DNA of 64,000 nucleotides from Syncephalastrum monosporum B8922 (GCA_000697355.1 JNEN01001211.1:1-64000), one strand, 5' to 3'; shown: positions 36,187-47,732, numbered from the stretch's first letter. Numbers and translations are program-made. The notes: generated by a model not told the origin, from the sequence alone.

Positions 36187-39100
36187 ATGCCGTCGACATT
36201 CCACACCCTGGAGCGGGAGGGCAAGTTCCTCAACCCTCCTTCTGACAGTTACAGCGTTCCCCAGCTGCAAGAGGTTGCCGCGCCGCATATTGACTCGTTC
36301 AACTGTCTCACTCGCTTCGGACAAGACGGTCTCGGTTTGATCGATTATGCTGTGCGCGACATTGAGCCCATGTCCGTCTTCGATCAGGCCAACGACACCA
36401 ACGTCTCCCAGTTTGGCGACTCGCTTGGCAACAAGCTGACGTTCTGGGTCGAGAATCCCAAGTTCTCGCGACCGATGGTGGCCGATTCCGACCAGTACTC
36501 TGTGCGTCGACCGGTGCTGCCCTCCGACTGCCGTGAGCAGCTCAAGACCTACCGAGGCACGCTCTCCGTCAAATTCTGCTACCGCATCAACGACGGCCCT
36601 GTCACCTCCCACGTCCGCGAGCTCGGCCAGGTCCCGATCATGGTGCGCTCCAATCTCTGCAATATCGGTAAAATGCACTCCAAGCAGCTGATCCAGCACC
36701 ATGAAGAGTCGGACGAAATGGGCGGTTACTTCATCGTCAACGGTCTCGAGAAGCTCGTGCGTCTTTTGATCGTGCCCCGCCGCAACCACGTCACGGCCCT
36801 CGTCCGTAATTCGTTCCAGAACCGTGGCCCCATGTACTCCGTCTACGGTTGTGCTATCCGCTGCGCTCGCGTCGACCAGACCACCCTTACCAACACCGTG
36901 CACTACCTTAACGACGGTAACGTCATGATGCGCTTCCACTGGCGCAAGCAGGAATACATGATCCCGGCCGTCCTTGTCCTCAAGGCCCTGATCGATACCT
37001 CCGACAAGGAAATCTTCGAGGCCGCCTGCCAGGGCGATATCAAAAACACCTTCTTGACCGACCGTGTCGAGGTCCTGCTTCGCAGCTTCAAGACCTACTC
37101 CCTCTTCACCCGCAGCGACTGTCTGTCCTATATTGGTCAAAAGTTCAGAATCATGATGGGTCTCGACTTGGATCTGACCGACACCGAGGTCGGTGAAGCT
37201 GTCATCAACAAGGTCATCCTCGTCCACCTCAACGACAACCGCGACAAGTTCAATCTCATGATGTAAGCTGGGCTATGGCACAAGCAAAACATTATACTGA
37301 TTCTTTATTTTTCTTATTATTTGCTCATACTAGCTACATGATCCGTAAGCTGTATGCCGTCGTCTCGGGCGCCGCCTGTCCGGACAACCCCGATTCGCCT
37401 CAGCACCATGAAATTTTGCTGCCGGGCCATCTCTACAACATGATCATTAAAGAGAAGATTTACGACTGGCTCGTGTCTATCAAGCAGCAGTTCCAAATGA
37501 CCATGCGCATGAATCCTGACCAGGTCGATTTCTTTGACAGTAAGTAGACGCAAGCAAACTTGAGAAAGGTGTATCTCACAGGGACATACCACAACTAGAA
37601 AACTACTTGACCCGCAACTTCCGCAAACCCAATGCTGACATTGGTGTCAAGCTCAACTACTTCTTGGCCACGGGTAACCTGGTCAGCAAGACCGGTCTTG
37701 ATTTGCAGCAGACGAGTGGTTACACCATTGTCGCCGAAAAGCTCAACTTCTACCGTTACATTTCGCATTTCCGCTGTGTCCATCGTGGTGCATTCTTTGC
37801 TGAACTCAAGACGACGGCTGTCCGTAAGCTGCTGCCCGAGGCGTGGGGTTTCCTCTGTCCCGTCCACACCCCGGATGGTTCGCCCTGTGGTCTGCTGAAC
37901 CATTTGGCGCACAAGTGTCTGGTCATCAACCAGCGTCTCGACACCTCGCCCATCCCGCGCCTGCTCGCCACCCTTGGTGTTTCCCAAGCGGCAACGCACT
38001 CCAACAACCGCGCGGGCGATGTCGCTGTTCTGCTCGACGGCCAGATCGTCGGCTGGTGCACGCCCAAGACGGCCGAAAAGGTTGCAAGCTCACTCAAGCT
38101 GTGGCGTGTTAACGGTGACAAGGGCGTCCCCTTGGATATGGAAATCGCTCATGTGCCTGTTTCGCATGGTGGTGAATATCCCGGTCTCTACCTCTTCTCG
38201 CAGCCCGCCCGCATGATGCGTCCCGTCAAATTCCTTGCCAACAGCAAGGTCGACCACGTCGGTACCTTTGAGCAGGTGTACATGAACATTGCCTGTATGA
38301 ACAATGACATTGTCCCTGGCGTCACGACCCATCAGGAAGAGGCACCCACCAACGTCCTCAGTATCGTGGCCAACATGACCCCATTCTCCGACTTTAACCA
38401 ATCCCCTCGTAACATGTAAGTGACCGCCAACCACAGCATGGGTCCGGACAGAATACTCACGCAGTTTGTATATGAAAAAAGGTACCAGTGCCAGATGGGT
38501 AAACAGACCATGGGTACTCCCTCCTCCGTTTTCAACCACCGTACAGATAACAAGATGTACCGTCTCCAGTGCGGTCAGACCCCTGTGGTGCGTCCTGCGT
38601 TGCACGACAAGTATGGCCTCGACAACTTCCCCAACGGCACGAACGCCATTGTCGCAGTCATTTCTTACACTGGTTACGACATGGAGGATGCCATGATTCT
38701 GAATAAGTCGGCGCACGAGCGTGGTTTTGGCTACGGCTCTATATACAAGTCCGAGATTGTCGATCTGGGCGCTATGAGCAAACCCGGCCAAGGCGTGGCC
38801 TACTACTTTGGTGTGGAGTCAAGCAAATACCAAAAGCATGTGCGTGAAAAGATCGGTGCCGACGGTTTGCCCCACATTGGTGTCCACCTCAAGCACGACG
38901 ACCCCATGTACTCATATGTCGATGCCGAGAGTGGTGTCGCCGTCGTAAAGAAGTACCACGGTACCGAAGACGCCTATGTCGAGGAGGTGCGCGTGCTCGG
39001 TGACGACTCTGGCAAGGGCGAGCTCCAAAAGGTGCACATCAAGCTGCGTGTGCCGCGTTCGCCTATCATTGGTGACAAGTTCTCGTCGCGTCACGGTCAG

Positions 39101-39899
39101 AAGGGTGTCTGCTCCCAGAAATACCCCGCGGTCGACATGCCGTTCACCGAGTCGGGCATGCAGCCCGATGTCATTATCAACCCTCACGCTTTCCCCTCCC
39201 GTATGACCATTGGTATGTTTGTCGAGAGCTTGGCCGGTAAGGCAGGTGCTCTCCACGGTATCTCCCAGGACAGTACGCCGTTCAAATTTAGCGAAAAGCA
39301 CACAGCCTCCGACTATTTTGGTGAACAGCTGCGGGCAGCAGGATACAGCTACCATGGCAATGAGCCAATGTACTCTGGTATCACTGGTGAAGAGATGAGA
39401 ATGGACATTTACATTGGTGTAAGTCATTTGGAAGAAGCAAGGACAACGCCGGGATCACTCACTTGCTTTTTTAATATAGGTTGTCTACTACCAACGTCTG
39501 AGACACATGGTGAACGACAAGTTCCAGGTGCGTACCACTGGTCCTGTCGACAACCTTACGATGCAGCCCGTCAAGGGTCGTAAGCGACACGGTGGTATTC
39601 GTCTCGGTGAGATGGAGCGTGACTCTTTGATTGCGCACGGTACCAGTTTCTTGCTCCAGGACCGTTTGATGAACTGCTCCGATTACTCTGAGGCGCACGT
39701 CTGCCGACTGTGCGGCTCGCTCGTGTCTCCTGTGTGCACAGCGCCGCTCTCGGCTGTCGTTAACCGGCCACAGTACGAGTGTCGAACGTGTGGCACCTCC
39801 AAGGGCGTGGATCTCATCGCTGTCCCTTACGTGTTCCGATACCTCACCACCGAGCTCATGAGCCTTGGTATCAAAGTTAATCTCGGTGTCAAACCATAG
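36187..39899 (+). CDS. RPA2: DNA-directed RNA polymerase I second-largest subunit
   Basis: Five exons (36187-37262, 37334-37539, 37599-38415, 38482-39418, 39480-39899) give about 1151 residues (yeast Rpa135: 1203). The start [18 protein letters not shown] matches the N-terminus of Rpa135 family members. Later blocks include [87 protein letters not shown] and a C-terminal zinc site (CRLCGS, CRTCGT). Together with the largest subunit this protein forms the catalytic cleft of Pol I, which makes 35S pre-rRNA in the nucleolus. Codon use is strongly C-ended, as for a highly expressed gene. Confidence 0.97.
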
Positions 39900-40639
39900 A
39901 AGCAGAAGCACACTTTCACCTGTAATGTACATAGATATTGGCAAGAATGAAAAGCACGCAAATCAGAAAAAAAAAAGTAGTTTTCCATCTTCACCTCCAA
40001 GTGATACGCTTATTGTGTCAATAGCATTAGTGCTGTTCTTTGAAGGCGACGCGTACGCTGTTGCCCTATGGTAGTGGTCTCATTTTATCTGTATATTTGA
40101 TATACTCCTTCCGTAAACTATGCTACTCGTCCATAGTGATGATCATCTTACAACACCATCAATGTGCAGTACTCCCTTCTGGTTCTTCCATAAAGAAAAA
40201 AAATGATACAGGAAACCAGGCTCGTAACTCACTACTTGCAAATAGGTGAATAGTGGAGCGGCCTGATTATGCTTCTTTTGCGTAAAGCAAAACCCAACGG
40301 GCACCACACAGCTTCTGTCAACAAATCATCCATCAGTGCCCATGCAACTGTCGACGAGAATGCCAAAAAGTTGGCGATATGCCGAGAAATATATGGGACA
40401 AGTCGGGGGTGACAGGATAGATCGCAAGCTTGCTATTTGATGGCTGCCGAAAAGAATACCCAAAAAGTTTACACCTCATGCTGGTCTCAAATATGCATGC
40501 GATCGCCAGGGAAATGGGCTCAAAATGAAAATTAAGGTAATATCTCTCAGTGCTTATTGAGCACGCTCATACAGTCATTTCGAAAAGTACTTTTTTGTCG
40601 TTGTTTTGATCTTGATGCAATGGTACCTTGAGACATACG
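39900..40639. other. Intergenic region between RPA2 and the accessory island
   Basis: 740 AT-rich bases between convergent genes. No coding region or RNA gene is recognised. Confidence 0.5.
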
Positions 40640-41715
40640 TCATTTTCGCGGCAACGTTTTGTTAGCGGATTGGATGTATTCGAATGGTAAAGTGGGGTAT
40701 TTCAAAGGAACTTGACGGGTCCTTTCCAATGACATATGAAGAGTCGCAAGAGAATGGAGATCATCGAGGTTTTCTTGTCATGATATAAAATGTGGTTGAA
40801 AAACCTGAAAAACATGTCAGCAGTTGTAAGCTTTCTCGCCAAACATAATGAAAATTTGGGTATTATACCGATGGTTTGAAAACAAATCACGCCGTTCAAA
40901 TGGCTGGTATCCATCTCTGTCTTTGTAAACAATGCCAGTCGATAAAAATCGTTCATACATGACATGTCGTTTGCAGTGTCAAATTTAATTTCGCCATAGC
41001 AAAACGTTGACGCACATTGATAGTGTTCGAATTTCTGCACGAAGTAATCCGGTCGCTTATCGGCGCACTCAAATCGTGGTAGGATGTTGGCACTAAAAAA
41101 AAAGTTAAAAGTGGTATTCACATATAGCTTGATTCTTTCTTACCATTGGGCAAATGTGCAGATTATGAGCAAATAAATGCTGAATTACAGGGTGGATGTA
41201 ACCTGCTGTAGGATGGTTTTCTGACGACAAGCAAGGAAGGTCTAAATCCTTTGGAGTAGGAATCCTTCAATAAACGTATAATACACAACGAATAAAAACA
41301 ACAATATAATCTGGAAATGATCACTTACAGTCCTTCAATAGCCAGCAATACGTTTCGTTCTGGTTCAGGTTTGAATATTTCCATTGTAAGGAGGCCAATG
41401 CGAACGTTCGAGTACAGTATATCTTTGACGCCATCAGGATATTCCTAAATCAAAAATAAATAAAAAAAAAAGACAGAATCAATCGTCAAAAATCGTTAAA
41501 AAGGGTCTTTTTCCATCATTTTCCAACTCTTGTGCAAGCCGTCTTACAGTCAGTATGGTCTTGATCGCCCCGTGGTCTCTGGGTTGCAAGGCACGTCGAA
41601 AATTTAACTCATCCAACAAAGCCGTCCGGGTATTTTGTTGTATCTGTGGATCCATGATGTGTTCTGGAATATTGTTGTAAAAGTTACGTCGCTGGATGAA
41701 GAAGATCGATGACAT
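40640..41715 (-). pseudogene. Lineage-specific protein with PD-(D/E)XK-like motif, frame-disrupted (family B)
   Basis: Exons readable on the minus strand are 41715-41548, 41444-41329, 41264-41144, 41092-40869 and 40804-40640. The protein-like text includes YIHPVIQHLF, then DKRPDYFVQKF followed by FCYGEIKFD, a D...(E)xK arrangement, then FYRLALFTKTEMD, FQTIG and FYIM. I associate this order with an abundant hypothetical family in Mucorales genomes. Two breaks are seen. The join between exons 3 and 4 does not keep phase. In exon 5 the natural C-terminal reading (DDLHSLATLHMSLERT) lies in another frame after an A4 run at 40770-40773. The breaks may be decay or sequencing error. A nuclease role is only suggested by the motif. 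Confidence 0.5.
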
Positions 41716-41793
41716 CGCCCTATCGATGACGAAAAATAAGCATGTTATCAAACAGAGAGAGGGGAAGAGGGGAGAGGTGTACCGGTGCAATGT

Positions 41794-42539
41794 TTATGTA
41801 AAAGGACGGATACTTCTTGGAAGACCTGTCCAAAAGGGGATCCATGGCCGTGCGCAGCATTTGACGTCAAGTCCCAGAATAGAATGGAGGGAGTTAAACA
41901 CCCGACACTTTGGCAAGTTTGATGAATCGGTCAAATGATTGGGATTCCTCTTATAATCCACCTTGAAGTCCATGATCCCAACAGCTGCTGATAAGAATCC
42001 AGCCTTGGCATAAACAACACAGTCGGGCTTGTAGATTAATGACCGTTCGCCGTGTCCGTTGCCCTCGCTGATATCATTGTCGTCCGAGTCTCCAGAAATG
42101 ATGTTCCCCGCGGATTTTTGATCGGTTTGGCTGCTGCAAAGTAAAGAACCGTATGCCCTGCAGAAAAATAACAGCGAGACAGGGATAAGCTTCTTCCTCA
42201 ATTAATCCACACGAGTCTTATTACCAGTCATGCCCTGAACCGAGATTCAGAGCCAAATATTGTGTCCAAGAAAGCATCCACGTATTGATGAACAAACGTA
42301 TCTTCCAGCAAGCCGGACTCTCACTGACGAAGAGACTCGGTTTGGTGGCGAACGGTGAAAAGCTGCAGCTGGCATCGTTAGGCGACAACAAGACTGACCC
42401 AAGCAGTATCACGATGCACGTACCGAGTTTCGTTGCTGGGTAGTACCGTCCCGAACACATGTGCATCTTCAAGACGGACCGTCCTCTTTGCTCGTTTGGC
42501 AGAACGTGGCTCAAAACCCATGGTGTCAGCCAGGACCAT
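41794..42539 (-). CDS. Lineage-specific hypothetical protein, possibly truncated (family A)
   Basis: Three exons on the minus strand (42539-42424, 42368-42225, 42157-41794) give about 207 residues. The N-terminus MVLADTMGFEPRSAKRAKR is basic. A hydrophobic/aromatic stretch follows (FINTWMLSWTQYLAL), then an acidic linker (SGDSDDNDISEG), then YKPDCVVYAKAG and IMDFKVD, which again look like a PD...(D/E)xK pair. The frame then runs into a stop at 41794, only 78 bases before the family-B start, so the C-terminal half expected for such proteins is missing. It is either a truncated relic or the 5' part of one larger broken gene. I recognise no function. Confidence 0.45.
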
Positions 42540-42689
42540 TCGGCTAATACTATCGACATCCCCTCCAAGCGAGATGGGCGGGAGCCAGCAGGAGTTGCAT
42601 CAAGACGACCCCGGTAAGAACAGCGGCTTCAGGAGACGAAGTGGCAACGGTGTTGGCGGTGAACATCGGCGCCTTCGACGGTCAAGGAG

Positions 42690-42970
42690 CCATGAAGTAG
42701 GCCCAAGGAGTCGATACGGAAGATGCAACGGAAGATTCGGGCGAGATCGTCAAGAACCATGTTGACGACAGCAAGTTGCTGAAGCAGCATAAGGAGGAGA
42801 TCAACCGCTGCTGACAACGTACGACCATTGCTTCGTCGAGACAAGTGGTCTGGGTCGGGGGTGCAAGATTTCAAGTATCATATCCCGGTGACGAGCGACG
42901 CGCCGATGCGAACGACACCTTATCGGTTGAATTGGGAGGAAGAATCAAGAGCATGCTGGTGTGAGGTTTT
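42690..42970 (+). mobile_element. Decayed Ty3/gypsy retrotransposon pol fragment
   Basis: The plus strand shows the start of a Ty3/gypsy reverse transcriptase in pieces: LLTTYDHCFVETSGLG in one frame, then FKYHIPVTSDAPMRTTPYRL and NWEEE in another. The block L..Y..CFVE.SGLG, H.IP...AP.R..PYR and WEEE is what precedes the RT palm in gypsy elements. A stop interrupts the reading at about 42815 and the frame shifts again near 42870. The catalytic YxDD region, RNase H and integrase are absent, so this is a short dead fragment. Confidence 0.6.
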
Positions 42971-43019
42971 GGCTATACCTCCAAGGCACGTAGGTAAGTT
43001 CGGAGTGGAAAAGGTGGGT

Positions 43020-43260
43020 GTGGATTATGTGTTTTCTGGAGCTAAGTTGTGGGATAAAAGATAATGGAGAGAAAGCGTAAAACCAAAAAAAAAGTTGGGA
43101 TGTTGGTGTAAGACCAAAAAGATGTTGGGATGTTGGAGTAAGACCAAAAAAAAGTTGGGATGCATCAGTGATTTTGGGCCAATGTAGGAGATTTTATTAA
43201 ACAAAAAAAGTTTGGCTTGGTCTCCACGTGAGTTGGATCGTCAACCCTACACTGGACTTG
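43020..43260 (-). mobile_element. LTR-like segment, inverted relative to the one at 49.5-49.75 kb
   Basis: Three imperfect copies of a unit reading TAAGACCAAAAAAAAGTTGGG lie at about 43078-43165, followed by ATTTTATTAAACAAAA and TTGGCTTGGTCTCC-like text. The reverse complement of 49500-49745 contains the same order of motifs (GACCAAAAAAAA, GGGATG, ATTAAACAAAA, TTGG.TC.AC.TGAG.TGGA). The upstream ATTATCTTTT.TCCCA block matches too. The TATA box seen in the other copy is degraded here. It abuts the pol fragment but in the opposite sense. Confidence 0.55.
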
Positions 43261-44447
43261 GGACTTATGCGCCCGTCAAACGGACTTTGGATGTTGCCTA
43301 TGTTCGCCACTTTTCCCCAAGGTGCAATTTTCGCGTCTTACAACTGAATTATTCCCTAAGGTGCTGTTAGTGACTAGTGTGTGTGTGGCCCGATGAGAGA
43401 GGAGCGAAAAGAAAAGGGTGACAGCCGAACAGACAGGAGGCAGGAGGCAGGAAACAGGAAAGAGCAGAGACAAAAGTCGAGCAATGGACTAAAAGGAAGC
43501 TGTACACGCACAGGAGGTCAACACACCAGGACAGGATGGGTTCCCTAGTGCAAAAGTTAGTCCATTGCATTTTCCCGTATCTTTCCTTCTACGTAAAGCT
43601 TCCAGACTTCTACCTTTCAGGGCCGTACGATGTCTATTTTCATGTCCTCGTCGACGTGAGCCGATTACGCTTTTTTTTTTTTTTTTTGATAATGGTATTT
43701 TTTTGAGTAAGATTGCCTTCTGCGTTATCTTTTCTTTTTCTTCTTCCATGGCAGGCGGGATCAAGGCTTCCGGTTCTTCTGCCAAACCACGTACAACCCA
43801 AAAAAGGCAACTTTTATGCGCGTCTCTGTAGCCTTGGATTTTATCGCTTTGAATTCAAAAGACCATTGGTCTACATACTGCGTCTCTCAGGTCTCTGTAC
43901 AAATTTCAAGCGTCTCTCTACGATGTCATTATCGTACTTTTCTTGCTGATATGGAGAGAAAGAGTGCAAAGAAGGTCATCATAGCGGAAAATGAACTCCA
44001 TTAGGAAAAATAACAGGGTTGGTAGCAGTTCGTGTGGCTCCCTCTGGTAGCCCTGATATATCTGTCCCTTGTGACAGGCTTGCTTGTGTGCTGGTCATGC
44101 CATCGCCCTTCATCGGTGGATATTAGGAAATTTGCCATCAGTGCTTCGAGTGCTTGTGCTGGCACTGATGCGCGACTTGGGCTCACCTTTTCTATAGATT
44201 TCACTTTACATATCTCCATAGGGTTATGCAGTATAAGCAATGTCATATATATTGTCTGTTGCTTACATCGCCCAATGAGTAATTTCATACTATATATGTA
44301 GAACATGTAGCTATATCCAGATGGCTTGCGTAGCTAAGGACCATGATAAAAATACGTAAAAAGGACCAATAGTGTCCTACGGTCATTCTTGTACCACATG
44401 TCAATTCGCGCAGAAATGAAGTATTCACTTCTAGGATGGTATCGTAT
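43261..44447. other. Intergenic region right of the relic island
   Basis: 1.2 kb without a recognised gene. It contains purine-rich GCAGGAG-type short repeats near 43434-43465 and a T15-16 run near 43672-43687. Open frames here are short and have no splice partners. Confidence 0.5.
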
Positions 44448-46341
44448 TTATTTTGACACAAACGGGTTGGAGGATGGAGAGAGATCGAGTTTCGGCATTA
44501 CACCACCCGGGAGCATGCCCATCGGGCAAGGCGACCAATTGGATTCGTCGAGTAGTGTCCAGACTGAGCCCGACGTTGCATCGGTCTCCATCGGCGTGGC
44601 TTCGCCCACTGCTTCCTCGTCCTCAGTTTCATCTGGAAAGCTTGCGATCGCGCTCTCGACCTCGTTCAGCTGTCTCTGGACCCGTTCCAATTCCGCATCC
44701 CAATCCTCTGGCGAGCTGTCCACATTGCCATATCTCGCTTCAGCGGCATCCATGGAGTCGAGAACGACGAGAAAGGCGTCGATCTGTTCCCCGAGGAGTG
44801 CGTCTACATCCTTCAGGGTCGTCAGGACCGCCTTTGTGCTTACAGGCTGTGAGGACGAGAACATATGCATACCCATACACAATGCTGGCCAGTACTTACT
44901 ATGGATTCGGGTTGTGCAGGCACGTGCTTGTTATGTCTTCGAAGGAAATGCCGCGGAGGAAACGGGATTGTTTGCCATGCCTGGAGTCTGTCACGAAGAG
45001 CTTTAACCAGGCAGCTATCAGGTTTTGTGAGTAACTGGGGAAATTTGCAATTGTGTTTGGTTTACCTGCTGTGGCTAGGTAGCTGTCTTCATATGCTTTC
45101 GTATCCTTGACCTGATGGCCTCGTTAGTTGCTTCCACTCTAATGGTCATCACATTTCCGTACATCTGCAGTCTCACTGGATTCCTCCGAACCAATGTATT
45201 TGTGGAAATCTGTTTCCATGTTAGTGGCATGTTACATATACATGTACTATATATAATTTCATACCTGAGGTGGACGAAATGACGTCGAGAAGCTCTGAGA
45301 CAAGTCGTTTGCTGAAGGCCTCTGTGGAAAGAGATAAACTGTGCAAAAGGGGTGTCCATAAGTCTGATAGACCTTGAGACAGTGTCATCGTGTCGGGTTT
45401 GGACCGTTTTCTATCGCAGTCTGTTAATAAGCTCCAAGGCAGAAAGCCATCCCAGATACTTGCGATCTTCCTAGGGGGACCAGACCGCCAGGATGAAGCA
45501 GTAAGGCAATGATGTCTGGCAAAGCGGTCTGGTTGGCGAGTTCGCCTAACCGAGTCATGATTTGCTCCAGTTCTGACGTGTGCTTTGCATGCGATTGCTG
45601 TTTGAGCGCGGCCTTGCGAATATCCTTGTATGTGTTGAGTAGATCTTTGACGGTGCGGTCGGTATGGGAGGGTGCCGTTTCGGGATCCAGGACTTTGACT
45701 TCTCTTTCCCAGTACTTTTCCAAGAGCCATACCAGAGCCTAAGGTATGCATGAGCTTACAGCCGTTGACTGCCATGTGACACGCACCTGGTGGGCTGCTT
45801 CTCGGAGGCATGGCAGGGTGGGTAACTCGCCATGCGTGGCGGCGTGTCGCAGGTCGACAAACCAGTCAGGCAAGCCTACTTGCCGGGCCAGGATGAGGAC
45901 AGGTGCTGAGTAGCGGAAACCAGAGTGGCGGTCGACGTATCCATTGACGAATCTAGAGGTAGGTTGTCAGAAGACCTTATGAGTCTCGTCGAGAACAGGC
46001 GCGTGTATCCAGCAAAAGGAAGTACCGGACGACAGCCATGCAGTATTGAAGCTGTAACTCGGCACCGGACAACTGTCTCGCGTGATCTCTCATGAGAGCT
46101 TGCACAAATGCAGCCGTGCTCCAGATCGGGTGGGGCAGCCTGCCTCGGCTCTGCCAGGCATGAACCTAGAACACCCAACACGACGTGTCACGATGCATAA
46201 ATCGAACGCGCATGTCGTTCTTACCCTGTCGAGGCCGAGCTGCACGAGGTCGGGCGAATCGTTGACGTCGCTGTAAAGCCAATTGAACACCTGCTTCAGC
46301 TCATCGCGGCTTGTCCATGGTACAAAGTAGGCGCCTCGCAT
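44448..46341 (-). CDS. LAS1: Las1 pre-rRNA endonuclease, with apparent one-base frameshift
   Basis: Eight exons on the minus strand (46341-46225, 46165-46026, 45952-45787, 45738-45265, 45209-45163, 45111-45066, 45014-44900, 44838-44448) cover a Las1 protein of about 498 residues. Las1 hallmarks are FVPWTSRDELKQVFNWLYSD, AWQSRGRLPHPIWSTA, QYCMAVVRFVNG and the HEPN-type catalytic RHAATHGELP. The C-terminal WTLLDESNWSPCPMGMLPGG also fits. Las1 with Grc3 cleaves the ITS2 spacer during 60S ribosome assembly. Exon 4 is 474 bases, one short of the phase needed: the reading shifts at a run of five G (45474-45478, C on the coding strand). LAS1 is normally essential, so a homopolymer sequencing error is more likely than a dead gene. 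It diverges from ETT1. Confidence 0.85.
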
Positions 46342-46454
46342 GGTGGAAACTAGACGAATGGGGTTGTAGGCGGAAAGACAGGAAACCGGAAACAGAGCGG
46401 TGCCCACACCCCTTTGATTTGCAAGCCACATATCATTCTCCACCTTTACCAGCC
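46342..46454. promoter_or_regulatory. Compact divergent LAS1/ETT1 intergenic region
   Basis: Only 113 bases separate the LAS1 ATG (minus, 46341) from the ETT1 ATG (plus, 46455), so both 5' UTRs and promoters must fit or overlap here. No TATA box is obvious. Confidence 0.5.
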
Positions 46455-47732
46455 ATGTCCAAACGGCAACATCAAGAAGAACCTGAATCCTCCGGCACGG
46501 CCTCCACGAAGCGTGTCAAGAAGACCGATTTGGAAAAGCACGTCCAGGACTGTGAAGACCCCGAGTGCGAGGGCTGCGATGTGGGCGAGGTCGAGATTGC
46601 TATTTTGCAGACGGACAAGGACGGAAACGAGCAGAAAGTAGAACCGACGGCCAAGGAGCTCTTGGCTATGGCTCTTGAGGAAGCACAGAAGAAGGACAAG
46701 AACGGTGACATTGTACGCAGACTGTTTGATATGGCGTTGGATCGCTATCAAGACAAGGAGCAGGACGACCGCCTCGGCTACGCGATCTGCCTGCTGCAGG
46801 TGGGACGCCACCTGTCCGTCGAGGAGAGTCTCAGGGAAAGCCTGGATGTATTGAGAGCCGTGGTAAGGACGGACGAGAACGCCTGGATCTACCTCGCCCA
46901 GGCTGCCGCCGAACTCCTCTTGTTTCTACGGAAACGCCAAAATACGCGCTTTGAGGAGGCCCTTGCCGAGCTCGACGAAGAGGACGAGGAAGACCAGGTC
47001 GTGCGTGAGGAGCTCATTGGGAAACAAAAGCTCTCGCGGGAAGAGAAGAAACTTTATAAAGAAGCCTTGGATGCCCTGGAAAAGGTATGGAGTGGCGAAC
47101 GAAACAAATGTCTTCAGGCATACTGAGATTGTACGACCCCACAGGCTACGGCAGCATCCCCATCCCAGGTCCGATCTGTCCTCTATGCACTTACGACCTA
47201 CACCACCTTGCTCGAACAGGATTACCACCAAGAAGATATCACATCCATCCTGAAGCCTGTCCAGAAGCGGCTGGACGAGCTCGAGACCGATGCCGACCTG
47301 CTCTGCCTGAAAGCGGAATGCTACCTGTCAGGACAGCGGTTCCTCGCTTCTGATCAATCCAAAGAGGTATTGTACCTCTGTTGCTTGGAACATGCCATGG
47401 GTACTAATATAGAGCTGTAGACTGAATGCCGCGCTGCAGTGAAAGCCATGCAAGAGGCCAACAAGCTACGAGCCGAGGACGAACAAAGCGCACGAGACTG
47501 GGAGCTCCTTGCCAAGGCACAAATCGAGCTTTCCAACTTTGTGGAGGATGAGGACGAGGTCATAGAGCTGGTGGACTCCGCTCTTGAATCGTACAAGAAA
47601 GCTCTTGAACTGGATCCAGGTAATAAGGCAGCAGCAGCAAGCAATAATTGATGCCGTGTTAACGTAGTTACCAACTTAGAAAACGAGGATGTCAAAACCA
47701 TGGTTGACATGCTTACAGAACCAGCAGAGTGA
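46455..47732 (+). CDS. ETT1: Enhancer of translation termination Ett1/Nro1
   Basis: Four exons (46455-47084, 47145-47366, 47421-47619, 47680-47732) give about 367 residues. A basic N-terminus with STKRVKK, a candidate nuclear signal, is followed by an all-helical TPR-like repeat protein with very acidic loops (ELDEEDEEDQVV, VEDEDEVIEL). The blocks RLFDMALDRY, RLGYAICLLQVG, AWIYLAQAAAELL and SALESYKKALELDP match the Ett1/Nro1 family. In budding yeast Ett1 supports stop-codon recognition with Tpa1; in fission yeast Nro1 inhibits the prolyl hydroxylase Ofd1 in sterol and hypoxia control. Which role applies here cannot be told. Confidence 0.88.

Noticed and set aside
36169..37227. 352-codon minus-strand open frame
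   Set aside because: Shadow of the highly biased RPA2 first exon; no recognisable motif.
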